From assembly GCA_015063165.1 (NCBI GenBank), contig SUSZ01000001.1:62001-126000 (forward strand): a stretch of DNA of 64,000 bases. The letters are read 5' to 3'. Positions 8,460 to 17,946 of this stretch are shown here, piece by piece. The stretch comes from Thermoplasmata archaeon. Lineage in GTDB: Archaea > Thermoplasmatota > Thermoplasmata > Methanomassiliicoccales > Methanomethylophilaceae. The notes beneath the pieces were generated by a model that worked only from the letters and a program-made list of their open reading frames with translations, was not told the DNA's origin and searched no databases. Numbering within the stretch: position 1 is the stretch's first letter; each line of letters begins with the position of its first letter. The position numbers and the translations under genes are program-made.

Positions 8460-9385
8460 TTCTTCGCAGCATCCTCGTCCGCGACCTGCGAACGAGTCTT
8501 GATGCGGATGATGATGCTGCTGTCATCGATCTTCGAAGGGGCGATGTCCGCCACCTCTCCCAGCTTGCGGCCGAAGACCTCGACGTTCTCAAGGTACTCC
8601 TTGTGCTCGCTATATGGGATCTTGACCCTCAGCCCGTCCAGGTGGAGCACCATCGGAGCAGGCCTTAGGCACATGTCTATAGGCTCGTAGTTCTCGAGGA
8701 CCTGCTTGACCTCTGCAGGATGGACGAACAGCGGGTCCTCCTCGAGGCTGCGCTTCTTGTCGCGGAGGACGGCCTCCATGGTGTCCGCGATCTCGTCGAG
8801 CTTCTTCCTCTCGGGGGGAGTCCTCATCCTCGACGCCTTGCGTCCCACTCCGGAGATGACCGCCTCGCACTTGTCCTCCACTCCGTCGGGGTGGGGGCCC
8901 GATACGAGGATGGTGGGAACGTGGATGCCCTCGACGAGCTCGGCCTTCTTCTCGACGCAGGCCTTGAAGTTGCCCATCATGAAGACCACTGCGTCGTACT
9001 CCTCGATGATGCCTCTCTCGACGGCGGAGATCTGGGCGGTGGCCTTTCCTCTTCCCCTCGCCATTCCCATGACGACGGTGACGGATCCGTACCTCCTGAA
9101 CTCCTCGGCGATGTCGCAGATGGGGTGGGGCATGTGATGCCTTCCCAGGGTTGGCCCCACTACCGCGATCTCGGTTCCCGCCAGAGGGACGTCCTTGACG
9201 ACCCCTCCGATCTCAGTGCACAGCTTGGTGATGGCCTCCCTGTCCTCTCCGGGGATGGACATGGTGACCATGAGCATCTGGGAGCTCCTGTTCTTCTGGA
9301 GGACCACCCCCCCGACGTCCTCGATCATCTCGAAGAGCTCCTCGGAACGGTAGACCCCTCCGTCGTACATCATGACCTCAAACAA
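8456..9385 (-). CDS. mmp7: Methanogenesis marker protein 7
   Basis: About 309 residues, marker 7 family (TIGR03274). With McrC, A2 and other markers it belongs to the machinery that reductively activates the nickel cofactor F430 of MCR; related work describes complex iron-sulfur clusters in this assembly. Recognisable segments are YDGGVYRSEELFEMIEDVGG, AVVGPTLGRHHMPHPICDIA and a cysteine-bearing ICDIAEEF / NFKACVEK. I place the start at TTG 9385 (giving LFEVMMYDGGVY) because GGAGGTG lies 6 bases upstream; the track uses 9409, which would overlap marker 17 by 32 bases. It overlaps the next gene by 4 bases. Confidence 0.88.
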   Translation of the reverse strand: MFEVMMYDGGVYRSEELFEMIEDVGGVVLQKNRSSQMLMVTMSIPGEDREAITKLCTEIGGVVKDVPLAGTEIAVVGPTLGRHHMPHPICDIAEEFRRYGSVTVVMGMARGRGKATAQISAVERGIIEEYDAVVFMMGNFKACVEKKAELVEGIHVPTILVSGPHPDGVEDKCEAVISGVGRKASRMRTPPERKKLDEIADTMEAVLRDKKRSLEEDPLFVHPAEVKQVLENYEPIDMCLRPAPMVLHLDGLRVKIPYSEHKEYLENVEVFGRKLGEVADIAPSKIDDSSIIIRIKTRSQVADEDAAKK

Positions 9386-9944
9386 CCTCGGCACCTCCCA
9401 TCCCCTCATGGACCGCCTGGCCTTCCTTGATCATCTCCGGGCGCATGATCTCCTCGGTGGCGACCACGGTGATCACGTTCCCGTCCATCAGGACCTTGCG
9501 GTTCTTTATGCCCTCAGGCATGGTCCTCCAGATGGCGCCCAGGATCTCGCGCTTGTCCTCCTCGCCGGAGGAGACGACGATCTGTGCGATCTCCTCCTCC
9601 TTGGCTCCGATGACGTCGAGGTCGAAACGGGTCTGCTGGACGACCGCCCTCCTGCCGTACTTCCCCCACAGGGAGGAGAGGATGGCGGGGGCGTAGCGCT
9701 CCTGCACTATGGTCAGGTGGATGTTGTTTGCCTCCACCCTCACGTTGGACACGTCAGGTATGGTCTTGACCGTAGGCTCCGCCTTCAGGACGATGGAGAA
9801 CACGAACAGCGGGGTCTCGGGCCTGAGGACTAGCTTCGCCTTCTCTATGAGGACGGCCTTGTTCAGGTCGCTCATTATATCGTCGAACAGGTGGGAGTAC
9901 GCGTCGTTCCCGAACCCGTCGTCGCCTATTACCTCTATTTCCAT
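9378..9944 (-). CDS. mmp17: Methanogenesis marker protein 17
   Basis: 188 residues, marker 17 family (TIGR03291). It starts MEIEVIGDDGFGNDAY and has the family segment VRVEANNIHLTIVQERYAPAILSSLWGKYG. The family is a reported partner of McrC and marker 7 in the MCR activation complex. It lies 10 bases after marker 15 and overlaps the start of marker 7, in the middle of the single operon. Confidence 0.88.
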   Translation of the reverse strand: MEIEVIGDDGFGNDAYSHLFDDIMSDLNKAVLIEKAKLVLRPETPLFVFSIVLKAEPTVKTIPDVSNVRVEANNIHLTIVQERYAPAILSSLWGKYGRRAVVQQTRFDLDVIGAKEEEIAQIVVSSGEEDKREILGAIWRTMPEGIKNRKVLMDGNVITVVATEEIMRPEMIKEGQAVHEGMGGAEVV

Positions 9945-9954
9945 GGAAGACCCC

Positions 9955-11178
9955 TCACAGGAATCCGGAACTGAGCAGAGCCCCTCCGACCGCGCCGATG
10001 TACTGGGAGTCGGGAGGCACTATGGGCGCCTCTCCGAGTATCTCTCCGATGGCGGTGACCAGTCCGGAGATCAACGAGGTTCCTCCGACCTGGATGATCG
10101 GATGCCTGACGTCTATCTCCTGGAGTTGCTGCTCGTACACCTGCTCCGCGACGGAATGGCATGCGGCTGCCGCGACATCCTCGAACCTCTTTCCCTCTCC
10201 GAGGGTGGTGACCAGGTCTTGGATACCGAAGACCGAGCAGTAGGAGTTCATCTTGGCGTTCCTCCAGTCTCCCTTGTCGGCGAGAGCGCCGAGCTGGGTG
10301 ACATCGATCTTGAGCCTCTTGGAGGTCATCTCGAGGAACCTTCCGGACGCTCCGGCGCAGATTCCGCCCATGGTGAAGTTGTCGGGGACCCCGTCCCTGA
10401 CGGTGATGGCCTTGTTATCCATTCCTCCGATATCGATGATCGTGGCCTCACCCCTCTGCTTGTCGGCGAGCCATACGGCTCCTTTGGAGTTGACTGTTAG
10501 CTCCTCCTGGACAAGCTTGGCGCCGAAGTGATCTCCGAGAGTGAAACGTCCATATCCGGTCGTTCCGATGGCCTCCACCTGCTTCATCTCGATACCCGCC
10601 ATCTTGAGGGCGTTCTCGAGGACGGTGGTAGCGGACGCCACGACGTCTCCGGACGGGGTCCAGTCCTTTCCTATAATCTTGTTGTTCTCCATGACCACCG
10701 CTTTGGTGGTGGAGGACCCGGAGTCCAGTCCGACGGTGATGCCGGTCTGCCTCTCCCTGGAGAGGAGCTCCTTCCTGGTGACGATGGTGACCAGGGCCTC
10801 CATCCTGGTGAGCAGCTGGGACGCCTTCAGCCTCTCGGTGAAGGAGTACGTGACGACAGGGAGCCTGGTGTTCTCCTGTATGAACCTCCTGAGCTCATTC
10901 CTGACCAGAGCGGCCTCCGCGCACCTGAAGCAGGTGGTGATGAACACCGCGTCGGCATCGTATTTGCCGTCGGCGAGCCTGACGGCCCTTGCGATCATGA
11001 GCTTGAGCTGGGGCGAGCGGGGGACGAATCCGAACCTCTTCACCGCCTCGTCGATCTCGGCGGAGGAGACGTCGGGGTACACGATCTTCGCGCCGACCGA
11101 CCTGGCCGCCTTCTCGATCTCGTACTGGATGCTGCTGTATTCCGTTCCGCATGAGAGCTGTGCTATCTTTATGGTCAC
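9955..11178 (-). CDS. mmp15: Methanogenesis marker protein 15 (BadF/HgdC-like ATPase)
   Basis: 407-residue marker 15 (TIGR03286), related to 2-hydroxyacyl-CoA dehydratase activators: an ASKHA-fold ATPase bridging a [4Fe-4S] cluster in a dimer. The ATPase half begins [15 protein letters not shown], continues with GTTGYGR and [12 protein letters not shown], and has the cluster segment [16 protein letters not shown], followed by NSYCSVFG and [13 protein letters not shown] unique ~150-residue N-terminal domain ([19 protein letters not shown]) precedes it. The start is GTG 11178, overlapping the marker 5 stop as GTGA; the ORF track's longer start lies in another gene's frame. It may use ATP to deliver a low-potential electron for MCR activation (inference from the family). 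Confidence 0.9.
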   Translation of the reverse strand: MTIKIAQLSCGTEYSSIQYEIEKAARSVGAKIVYPDVSSAEIDEAVKRFGFVPRSPQLKLMIARAVRLADGKYDADAVFITTCFRCAEAALVRNELRRFIQENTRLPVVTYSFTERLKASQLLTRMEALVTIVTRKELLSRERQTGITVGLDSGSSTTKAVVMENNKIIGKDWTPSGDVVASATTVLENALKMAGIEMKQVEAIGTTGYGRFTLGDHFGAKLVQEELTVNSKGAVWLADKQRGEATIIDIGGMDNKAITVRDGVPDNFTMGGICAGASGRFLEMTSKRLKIDVTQLGALADKGDWRNAKMNSYCSVFGIQDLVTTLGEGKRFEDVAAAACHSVAEQVYEQQLQEIDVRHPIIQVGGTSLISGLVTAIGEILGEAPIVPPDSQYIGAVGGALLSSGFL

Positions 11179-11612
11179 TGCAATCCCTCCAGGAACTCCT
11201 TGGTCTGGGCGACGAAGTTCACTGCCTGCTTGTCGTCCTCGGGGTAGCTCACGCGGAGCACCGGGATGCCGCGCCTCTTCAGCAGGTACTTCACCATGAG
11301 GTTGGACCTCTCGCATCCCACGCAGCCGAAGCTGTAGGGACAGTCGTCCATGACGATGGCCGCGTCGGCCTCCTCGATGAGCGGACCCCACATGGCCAGC
11401 CTTCCCCTCACTCCCGAGGGGACCTCCACTCCTGCGTATTTCAGTCCTTTGACGACATCGTCAAGGGTGACGTTCATGGGCGGCATATCGACCTCGATGT
11501 TGTCCACCCTCTCCTGAATGGCCGCCATAGTGCTGAGCGGCTCGTGTCCGAACCTCTCCACCAGGTCGAAAAGGACCAGGCTGTTTGGCGGATCTATGAA
11601 GACCTTCATCAT
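11175..11612 (-). CDS. mmp5: Methanogenesis marker protein 5
   Basis: 145 residues, marker 5 family (TIGR03271): [26 protein letters not shown] at the start, a central [29 protein letters not shown] with clustered cysteines, and [13 protein letters not shown]. Within the ORF 11175-11903 the real gene begins at ATG 11612, which overlaps the marker 6 stop as ATGA. The C-x6-C-x2-C cluster could hold metal. Function is unknown beyond association with methanogenesis. Confidence 0.88.
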   Translation of the reverse strand: MMKVFIDPPNSLVLFDLVERFGHEPLSTMAAIQERVDNIEVDMPPMNVTLDDVVKGLKYAGVEVPSGVRGRLAMWGPLIEEADAAIVMDDCPYSFGCVGCERSNLMVKYLLKRRGIPVLRVSYPEDDKQAVNFVAQTKEFLEGLQ

Positions 11613-12028
11613 TCTACCTCGCAAATCTTCTTGAAATCGTTTACCGAAATGCGTTTCTTCGCTTCCGGAGCGACGTACTTCGCTCCCTTGTCCACTTCGT
11701 TCAGGCCGTGCTGCACCCTTGCGAGCAGCGCCCACTCCTCTTCGAGCTGGGCAAACCCGGGCCTGGTACCGTGCTGTGCGCGGCACCTCCTGGGGTCGCT
11801 GCACGGGTATGCTCTGATCTTGGTGAAGACCTCGTTGCGGTACTCCTCCCTGACCTTGTCGCGTATCTTGAGGACGAGCTCCCTGGGGCCCTCGACAAGA
11901 CATCCGTAGCAGGTCTCCTTGATCAGGGCCTCTTCGCCGAACGCGTGCACCATGCGCACGAGCTGGTCCGGCGTGAGCATCGACCTGGGGGAGATCATGA
12001 ATAGCCTGGTCTCTCTGGATTCGCTCAT
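11609..12028 (-). CDS. mmp6: Methanogenesis marker protein 6
   Basis: 139 residues, marker 6 family (TIGR03272): RLFMISPRSMLTPDQLVR near the start, KETCYGCLVEG, and YPCSDPRRCRAQHGTRPGF. The conserved cysteines suggest metal or cluster binding (inference). It overlaps marker 3 upstream and marker 5 downstream by 4 bases each, so it is translationally coupled in the operon. Confidence 0.88.
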   Translation of the reverse strand: MSESRETRLFMISPRSMLTPDQLVRMVHAFGEEALIKETCYGCLVEGPRELVLKIRDKVREEYRNEVFTKIRAYPCSDPRRCRAQHGTRPGFAQLEEEWALLARVQHGLNEVDKGAKYVAPEAKKRISVNDFKKICEVE

Positions 12029-13542
12029 AAGCTTTCCTCCGTGATGTAGACGATATCCTCCTCGCTCAGTCCGTCCATCAGCTTCTTCAGGTCGTCGACG
12101 AACTTTCCGATTATGTTTGTTCCGTAGGGCTCCTCTCCGGTGGGTCCGTACTCCTTGCTGTCCTGCAGCCTTATGCCGATCAGACCGTGATGAGGCCTAG
12201 CCTGGTTGGTGAGACCTATGTCTCCCTTCTTGACCTTCTTGAACGGATCCTGGGGGTAGAGGTTCTTCCCTTTCATCTCGTCCCCGTAGAAGGTGACCAT
12301 CGGGAGGCCCTCGAAGGTGAACTGGACCTTCAGTATGCCCACAGGCTTGTGGTTGAGCCCGGTGATCTTCCTGAAGTACATGACGCTGACAGGGTCATCC
12401 TCGCTGAGCTTGATCTTGAAGACCCTGTCCCTGGGGACTCCGAAGGTCTCCACCTCTCCCGCCTTGAGGGCGGCCATGGTATGCTCGGGAGTCTGTTCCG
12501 CTATTATAGCGTCGTCCGAGACGTCCCCGGTCCTGACCTGCTTGATGCCGGCGGCCTTGAGGAACTCCGCGCCTGCGGCCTGGGTCAATCCGACGGAGAG
12601 CGCGCGGGGAGGGTTGGTCTGGACCGTGAACCTGTCTCCAGCCTTCACGTGGGACAGGATGGACATCCCCTGGGTCAGCTTCCCTGCGTTGGTATGCGAC
12701 GGGGACAGCTGCCTCCTCTCCTTGTACAGGAAGAGACGGCCGGTTCCGACCCCGTTATTCCTGACGGCCACGGAACCCCTGTCCCTGATGTCGATGTGCT
12801 CGGAGGGGATGGTGACGTCCAGGTCGTCCGAGCAGGAGATGAAGCTCCCGGTGACCTCGGAGGCCTTGATGTATCCCTTGCTGGAAAGGACCAGAAGGTG
12901 CTCGGCGGTCTCGGGAGAGGCCTCGTCCAGGTCGATGTTGACCGCGGTCTCCACTCTGTAGCCTTCCTCCAGCTTGTAGGAGAGGTCGTCGGTGACGATG
13001 ACGTTCTCGGTGCTGGTCTCGGACATCAGCGGACGGACTCCGGTGATCCTGTCGCCCTCGCGGATGCTGTCCAGGATGTGCCTTCCGACGGTTATCCTTC
13101 CGATTACGCCCTGTCCGGCCCCGTAGGAACCGTTGTGGCTGTCCCTGGCCACCATGATGTAGGTGGTATGGTTGTCGAAGCCTCCCAGGGCGAAGAAGCA
13201 GTCGTAGGTAGAATAGTGATAGGTGTTCCTGTCGACCTCGAGGTCCGTGGGGAACGAGCCGAAGGCGACGATGTCGTGGGTGACCCATCTGGTGTTCACC
13301 CCGTTCATGGACATGGCCACCTTGTCCCTCCACATCTTCGCGAGAGGGGAGTCGTTGAGGCGCATGACCATGGTCCCGGCCTCGGTGACTATCTCGAAGT
13401 CGCTGGTCTCCTTGACGACCTTCTCCTCCGAAAGGAAAACGGACACCAGGGCGCCCTTCTCGTAGGGCTCCCCGGCGATGGCCGTCTTGAGGGTCGCTCC
13501 AGCCTTGAGCTTCTTCTCTTTTCCATTGACTATGACCTGCAT
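12025..13542 (-). CDS. mmp3: Methanogenesis marker protein 3
   Basis: 505 residues, marker 3 family (TIGR03268), containing a cyclophilin-like region (SYGAGQGVIGRITVGRHIL and later NHKPVGILKVQFTFEGLPMV). It opens [18 protein letters not shown], a small ubiquitin-like or ThiS-like beta-grasp start. Marker 3 is reported in the MCR activation assembly. It shares one base with the mcrC stop (TGATG) and 4 bases with marker 6. Confidence 0.9.
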   Translation of the reverse strand: MQVIVNGKEKKLKAGATLKTAIAGEPYEKGALVSVFLSEEKVVKETSDFEIVTEAGTMVMRLNDSPLAKMWRDKVAMSMNGVNTRWVTHDIVAFGSFPTDLEVDRNTYHYSTYDCFFALGGFDNHTTYIMVARDSHNGSYGAGQGVIGRITVGRHILDSIREGDRITGVRPLMSETSTENVIVTDDLSYKLEEGYRVETAVNIDLDEASPETAEHLLVLSSKGYIKASEVTGSFISCSDDLDVTIPSEHIDIRDRGSVAVRNNGVGTGRLFLYKERRQLSPSHTNAGKLTQGMSILSHVKAGDRFTVQTNPPRALSVGLTQAAGAEFLKAAGIKQVRTGDVSDDAIIAEQTPEHTMAALKAGEVETFGVPRDRVFKIKLSEDDPVSVMYFRKITGLNHKPVGILKVQFTFEGLPMVTFYGDEMKGKNLYPQDPFKKVKKGDIGLTNQARPHHGLIGIRLQDSKEYGPTGEEPYGTNIIGKFVDDLKKLMDGLSEEDIVYITEESL

Positions 13543-14159
13543 CAGAACTCACGCTCCGGAAGCATCGACTGCACCTTCGAGACTATCTCGTCCAGCTTGT
13601 CCTGCGTGCAGGTGACTCCCCTGACGACTCCGGTGACTATGTGGACAATCTCCCCCTTGGTCTGGATCTTGTCGTCCGGAGGCATGACCTGGGAGGTCTT
13701 GATCCCGACGGCGGCGAAATCCTCGAAGTCGATAGGGCACTGGGCCACGACTATGGCGGGGATGTTGACGTTCCTGAGGATCAGCCTGGCCTTGTAGATG
13801 ATATGGGCCCTGACGTTTCCCAGATGGATCAGCGCCACCTTGTACTGCTGTAACCTCTCGACCTCTATGGGGTCGAGACCGAAGCAGGACCCGGTGGTCA
13901 TGTCGGGAGCGTCCGCAGGGACTCCCGAGCCCGCGTTCACGACGAGGACGCTGGTATCGATGCCTTCCTCGCGAAGCGCGTACGTGATCTCGCACACCGG
14001 CTTGGTGATGTGCCTCCTACCGGGACCCATGGCTACCGCCACGACGTCTCTCCCGGACTCGGATATAGTGGCTCTCTGGGCGAGCCCTCCTCCGACACCC
14101 AGTCCCATCGATTCCCTGCACTCGACGAAGCTGAGGTGTCTTCCCATCTTCTGCTTCAA
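13542..14159 (-). CDS. mcrC: Methyl-coenzyme M reductase operon protein C
   Basis: 205-residue McrC, a core part of the MCR activation complex. Recognisable parts are [18 protein letters not shown] at the N-terminus, [22 protein letters not shown], and [20 protein letters not shown]. In many methanogens mcrC lies inside mcrBDCGA; here it is 13 kb away in the marker operon, directly behind atwA with a 4-base overlap. Confidence 0.92.
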   Translation of the reverse strand: MKQKMGRHLSFVECRESMGLGVGGGLAQRATISESGRDVVAVAMGPGRRHITKPVCEITYALREEGIDTSVLVVNAGSGVPADAPDMTTGSCFGLDPIEVERLQQYKVALIHLGNVRAHIIYKARLILRNVNIPAIVVAQCPIDFEDFAAVGIKTSQVMPPDDKIQTKGEIVHIVTGVVRGVTCTQDKLDEIVSKVQSMLPEREF

Positions 14160-15769
14160 ATCTCTTCACCTTCGGGTACTGGCTCCATGTTGAATTCCTC
14201 GAGGATGGCCTCGGGCTCGCCGATGGAGACTACGGTACCGTTCTTCATGAAGGCGGCGCGGTCGCAGCAGTTCATCACGAAGTCCATGTCGTGGCTGACG
14301 ACGATGAACGTCTCTCCAAGGGTCTCCCTGGCTCTGATGACGGATTTGGCGACGATGGTCTTGGTGATCGGGTCCATGGTTCCGGTAGGCTCGTCGAGGA
14401 TGATGATGCGGGGCTCCTTGATGAGCACCTGGGCGAACGCGATCCTCTGGCACTCTCCGACGGAGAGGGAGTCGGGATAGGCGTAGAGCGTGTTCTCGAT
14501 GGTCTCCTTGGGGAATCCGACGCTCAGAAGGACCTGGATGGCCTTAACCTTGGCCAGCTCCGCGGGCATCTTCATGCCTATGCAGGTGGTGAGGTTCTGA
14601 AGGACGGTGTCAAACGGGTACAGGGTGTACTCCTGGTGGAGGACCCCGATGTAGGGGGTCGCCCTTCCCTTGCCCGCGAATCCGCTCTCGGACATATCGA
14701 CCCAGTCGTCTCCGATCTTGATCGAGACCTTGCCGGAGGTTGCGGGGGTCATTCCGGCGATCATACGGGAGGTGGTGGTCTTTCCTGCTCCGGAGTATCC
14801 GATCAGGGCGAAGACCTCCCTCTCCTTGATGTCGAAGGTGACGCCGTCGACGGCTTTGACGACTCCCCTGACGACGGAGAAGTAGTGCTTCTTGGCGTCC
14901 TCGAGCTTGATGATGGGCTCTCCGAGCTTCCCTGCAGCCTGCTTCTCGAAGTGGTAGTCCTTCATGAACAGCTCGGTGACCTTAGCCGGGTCGCCCTGCA
15001 TCTTGACATCTCCGGCGTCCAGGAAGATGGCCTCGTCGGCCATCCTGGTGATGGCCTCGGGCCAGTGGGACGCGAAGACCATGCAGATGTTCATCCTGCG
15101 GACGTAGTCGATCAGGGACTGGTGCACGATCTCGGCGGTGGTGGGGTCGAGGGTTCCGGTAGGCTCGTCGGCGAGGAAGAACAGAGGCTCCTTGGCGAGC
15201 TGCCTGGCCATGACCACGCGCTGCTTCTCTCCTCCGGACAGGTCCCTCGCGATGTGGGTCGTCCTGTGGGTCATGTTGACGGCCTCGATCATCTCGATGG
15301 CGCGGCTGACCCTTTTCTCTCCCTGATAGTCGGGGGTGACGGCTTCCATGACGTTCTCTATCACGGTCTTGTCACCGAAGAGGGCGAACGTCCTCTGGAG
15401 CATGATGGCGACATGCGCCTTGACGGCGGACCTTATGGGGTCGTCTTCCTTGAGCTTCCAGAAGTCGACTGTGATGGTCTCGGTCTCTCCCCCGCACTTG
15501 ACGCAAGGGACGCCGGGGAACGGCAGGTCCAGATCGCCGCATTTCTTACAGTGGTTGACGTGATACAGAACGCGTCCTTTGTCAGGCGCATACTCCTCGC
15601 TGCCTCTCAGCATGTGGATCAGAACGCTCTTTCCTGCGGCGCTCTTTCCTACGAGCCCTAGTATCTTCCCAGTGGTAAGCTTGGCGCTGATGTTCTTCAG
15701 AACGCACCGTCCGTTGAAGGACTTGGAGACGTTCTCGATAGTAAGAAGGTCAACAGAGTCTTTAGCCAT
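14156..15769 (-). CDS. atwA: MCR activation component A2 (double ABC ATPase)
   Basis: 537-residue soluble protein with two ABC ATPase domains, the component A2 family (TIGR03269), which supplies ATP hydrolysis for MCR activation. Domain 1: Walker [12 protein letters not shown], signature DLSGGEKQR, Walker [10 protein letters not shown]. Domain 2: [31 protein letters not shown] zinc-ribbon-like insertion ([20 protein letters not shown]) sits in domain 1. I take ATG 15769 (MAKDSVDLL) as start, 31 codons inside the ORF-track start, because TATTTATT lies about 25 bases upstream. It is the first gene of the nine-gene operon. Confidence 0.93.
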   Translation of the reverse strand: MAKDSVDLLTIENVSKSFNGRCVLKNISAKLTTGKILGLVGKSAAGKSVLIHMLRGSEEYAPDKGRVLYHVNHCKKCGDLDLPFPGVPCVKCGGETETITVDFWKLKEDDPIRSAVKAHVAIMLQRTFALFGDKTVIENVMEAVTPDYQGEKRVSRAIEMIEAVNMTHRTTHIARDLSGGEKQRVVMARQLAKEPLFFLADEPTGTLDPTTAEIVHQSLIDYVRRMNICMVFASHWPEAITRMADEAIFLDAGDVKMQGDPAKVTELFMKDYHFEKQAAGKLGEPIIKLEDAKKHYFSVVRGVVKAVDGVTFDIKEREVFALIGYSGAGKTTTSRMIAGMTPATSGKVSIKIGDDWVDMSESGFAGKGRATPYIGVLHQEYTLYPFDTVLQNLTTCIGMKMPAELAKVKAIQVLLSVGFPKETIENTLYAYPDSLSVGECQRIAFAQVLIKEPRIIILDEPTGTMDPITKTIVAKSVIRARETLGETFIVVSHDMDFVMNCCDRAAFMKNGTVVSIGEPEAILEEFNMEPVPEGEEI

Positions 15770-15789
15770 GTTTCTTGAACAGTCTTTCC

Positions 15790-15800
15790 CAATAAATAGT
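15790..15800 (-). promoter_or_regulatory. TATA box of the MCR-activation operon
   Basis: ACTATTTATTG on the minus strand, 21-31 bases before the atwA ATG; predicts a leaderless transcript and diverges from the regulator-like gene at 15920. Confidence 0.55.
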
Positions 15801-15889
15801 ATGTGAGTGAGGACGGATTTGTTAGTATCGTTAAATCCAGCATTACGCATAATCGAGGACAACGTCGCTCCGAATCGCCACCACGATTA

Positions 15890-15917
15890 ATTTATAAGTT
15901 GGATACACCATGTATCC
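15890..15917 (+). promoter_or_regulatory. TATA box with adjoining perfect inverted repeat (putative operator)
   Basis: ATTTATAAG (15890-15898) is followed at once by GGATAC-ACCAT-GTATCC (15901-15917), a perfect 6+5+6 inverted repeat that ends 2 bases before the ATG of a winged-helix protein. A dimer bound here would cover the start site, so autorepression is a natural reading (inference). Confidence 0.45.
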
Positions 15918-15919
15918 AT

Positions 15920-16882
15920 ATGATGTCCGGTTCAACCAAAATGGGCGGGCCGCTCCCGAAATTCAACGATTATCACCTCTGGAAGGCGCTAGACAGCCTC
16001 GACAACAAGAGCCCCATCGGCAGGAAGAAGCTGGCGGAGGTTCTGGGGATAGGCGAAGGCAGCACCAGAACCGTGATATCGATCCTGCAGGAACAGGGGC
16101 TGATAACCATCGGGAAGAGCGGGATCCTTCTGACCAACAAAGGAATGGAGTTCAAGAAGAAGACCCATATGGACATCGTCCGCGACATCGGAGCCAGCGA
16201 CCTCACCATAGGCGAGAAGGACGTGGCCGTCCGCGTGCCGAAGATGGCCAACACGGTCAAGTTCGGCTGCGAGGAGCGCGACACCGCGATAAAGTCAGGG
16301 GCGACCGGAGCAACCACGCTGATATATTCCGGCGGGAAGCTCATGTTCCCGGGATCCGACTATCCCGTGGACAAGGTCCTGCAGGACAGGATCAAAGCGA
16401 AGCTCCCGCTGAAGAACGACGACGTCATCATCATAGGGACCGGACCCACGGACAAAGCCGCGGAGATGGGAGCCGTCAAGGCAGGGCTGGAGCTCATGGG
16501 AGGGCTCAGGTTCAACCGCGAGCTCGAGGACATCCTCTCCTCGCGCAGCACCGGCAACGAGCTGATCTCCCTGGCGTTCGCCATCCACGACCTCGTGGGA
16601 GGGCTTCCCGTCTGCGCCAAGAGCAGGGACAACCTCGGAATAAGGATCGAGAACGGAAAGGTCATCGACAACGCGTACACCGGACAGGTGCTCGAAGAGG
16701 TTATAAACGCTGGAACCACGATACGCAAGGTAGCGGTTTCCGGACCGTACAAGGGCATAAGGGTGATCGTTACGCCCATCGAGCTGGACAGCCGCATCAT
16801 CGCAGCGATAGGGGTGGTCGACATCAGGTCGATGGCCGGGATCGACAACCTCATCAGGCTAAGGAGCGACGACAATGACTGA
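15920..16882 (+). CDS. Winged-helix protein with DUF2111-like C-terminal domain, putative regulator
   Basis: About 320 residues. The N-terminus has a winged-helix domain (SPIGRKKLAEVLGIGEGSTRTVISILQEQGLI, residues ~30-75). A middle domain (about 85-215) resembles archaeal DUF4443-type proteins. The C-terminal ~100 residues (GLPVCAKSRDNLGIRIENGK, GPYKGIRVIVTPI, AAIGVVDI) match DUF2111, common in methanogens. Start is taken at the ATGATG at 15920, 22 bases after the TATA box; the upstream ORF extension would run across the promoter. Divergent from atwA; it may regulate itself and perhaps the activation operon. The ligand is unknown. Confidence 0.75.
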   Translation: MMSGSTKMGGPLPKFNDYHLWKALDSLDNKSPIGRKKLAEVLGIGEGSTRTVISILQEQGLITIGKSGILLTNKGMEFKKKTHMDIVRDIGASDLTIGEKDVAVRVPKMANTVKFGCEERDTAIKSGATGATTLIYSGGKLMFPGSDYPVDKVLQDRIKAKLPLKNDDVIIIGTGPTDKAAEMGAVKAGLELMGGLRFNRELEDILSSRSTGNELISLAFAIHDLVGGLPVCAKSRDNLGIRIENGKVIDNAYTGQVLEEVINAGTTIRKVAVSGPYKGIRVIVTPIELDSRIIAAIGVVDIRSMAGIDNLIRLRSDDND

Positions 16883-17228
16883 CGATAACGCGGAGTGCAA
16901 AGTCGTGGTGGACGCGGGCGTCTGCAAAATGCGCACCCTCATCACCGCGAAAGAGGAGATGGGAATGATCCACATCGACATCAAGAGCGACTGCCCCAAC
17001 GTGCTGAAGATGTCCTGGAGCCTCGAGCCCATCAGCGCCTACTCCGAGGTGGAGGCCAACATCCACGCTTCGGAGATCTACAAGCTGGCAGACGAGAACA
17101 TCCCTCATGCGGCATGCCCCGTGATGGCCGGGATCATCAAAGCCATAGAGGTCGCCGGCGGCCTCGGACTCAAACGCGACTGCTCCATCCATTTCGTCGA
17201 ACCCGGCGAAGTGATCGAGATCAAATGA
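16875..17228 (+). CDS. Conserved methanogen protein (DUF6951-like)
   Basis: 117 residues with the pattern of small methanogen proteins annotated DUF6951: DAGVCKMRTLITAKEE near the start, DIKSDCPNVLKMSWSL, EIYKLADENIPHAACPV, then an alpha-helix KAIEVAGGLGLKRDC. Conserved cysteines at about 17, 40 and 85 suggest a metal site or redox role, but no function is known. It overlaps the regulator-like gene by 8 bases, so they are co-transcribed. Confidence 0.7.
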   Translation: MTDDNAECKVVVDAGVCKMRTLITAKEEMGMIHIDIKSDCPNVLKMSWSLEPISAYSEVEANIHASEIYKLADENIPHAACPVMAGIIKAIEVAGGLGLKRDCSIHFVEPGEVIEIK

Positions 17229-17305
17229 GATCCCGACACCAGCCAGCACCTGAAAAACCACTGTCAAACAAGGGTATGACGGCAAAATAATGCGATTGCA
17301 TACCT

Positions 17306-17315
17306 ATTTTTATAC
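17306..17315 (+). promoter_or_regulatory. TATA box of the unknown gene at 17335
   Basis: ATTTTTATAC ends 20 bases before ATG 17335, favouring a leaderless message starting there rather than at the upstream ATG 17290 of the ORF track. Confidence 0.45.
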
Positions 17316-17334
17316 CGACTCCCATCCAGCCATT

Positions 17335-17892
17335 ATGACAGCAGATCCGGACGCGCCCGGAGACAAGCAGCTGGAGATAATCCGCGGGCTCAGGGGCGTC
17401 ATTCACGCATTCTATCTCGATAAAGAGATACTGGCAGAGCTCGAGAAAGAGGAGGCCAAAGTCCGTGCGATGGGTAACATAGAGGTGGATAACCAGGGAT
17501 TCAAGCAGGCCTTGGAGCGCGACGCCGTCATATGTATCGTCAAGGACCCCAGATTCAGACCCCCGCCGGAACCCACGGTCATCCTGGTATCCGGAGAGGG
17601 CAACGTCATCGGGGAAGAGGTCTTCCCGTTCACCGCCCACAAGTACACTTCCAGAGAGGATGTCGTCTGGCTGTCGGACGGGTTCGTCCTGTTCCCGACG
17701 GTCGCGGCCAGCGGAGGGGAGCAGTTCGTCATGCCTCCCGTTTCTTTCCCGGAGCTCAACGAGAGCAACGGATGCAAGGACGTCATATCCTGCAGCCCCG
17801 CGCCTACCAGCGACCTCATGATCAAGACCCACTACGGACTGGTCGACAACCCCAAGCTGGCCTCGGTCCTGGTAGCTTTCAACAGAATGTGA
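17335..17892 (+). CDS. Conserved hypothetical protein
   Basis: 185 residues from ATG 17335; the ORF track starts 15 codons earlier, upstream of the TATA box. The N-terminal part is helical and charged (GLRGVIHAFYLDKEILAELEKEEAK). The rest is mixed, with DPRFRPPPEPTVILVSGEGN, LSDGFVLFPTVAASGGEQF and PAPTSDLMIKTHYGL. There are no membrane segments, signal peptide or known catalytic motif. I do not recognise the family. Stop is TGA, and the first fusion protein follows 54 bases downstream on the same strand. Confidence 0.6.
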   Translation: MTADPDAPGDKQLEIIRGLRGVIHAFYLDKEILAELEKEEAKVRAMGNIEVDNQGFKQALERDAVICIVKDPRFRPPPEPTVILVSGEGNVIGEEVFPFTAHKYTSREDVVWLSDGFVLFPTVAASGGEQFVMPPVSFPELNESNGCKDVISCSPAPTSDLMIKTHYGLVDNPKLASVLVAFNRM

Positions 17893-17946
17893 GAGCCCTT
17901 AATATCCCATGGTTAGGGATTAATATGGCCATTGGATACCGTGGGC

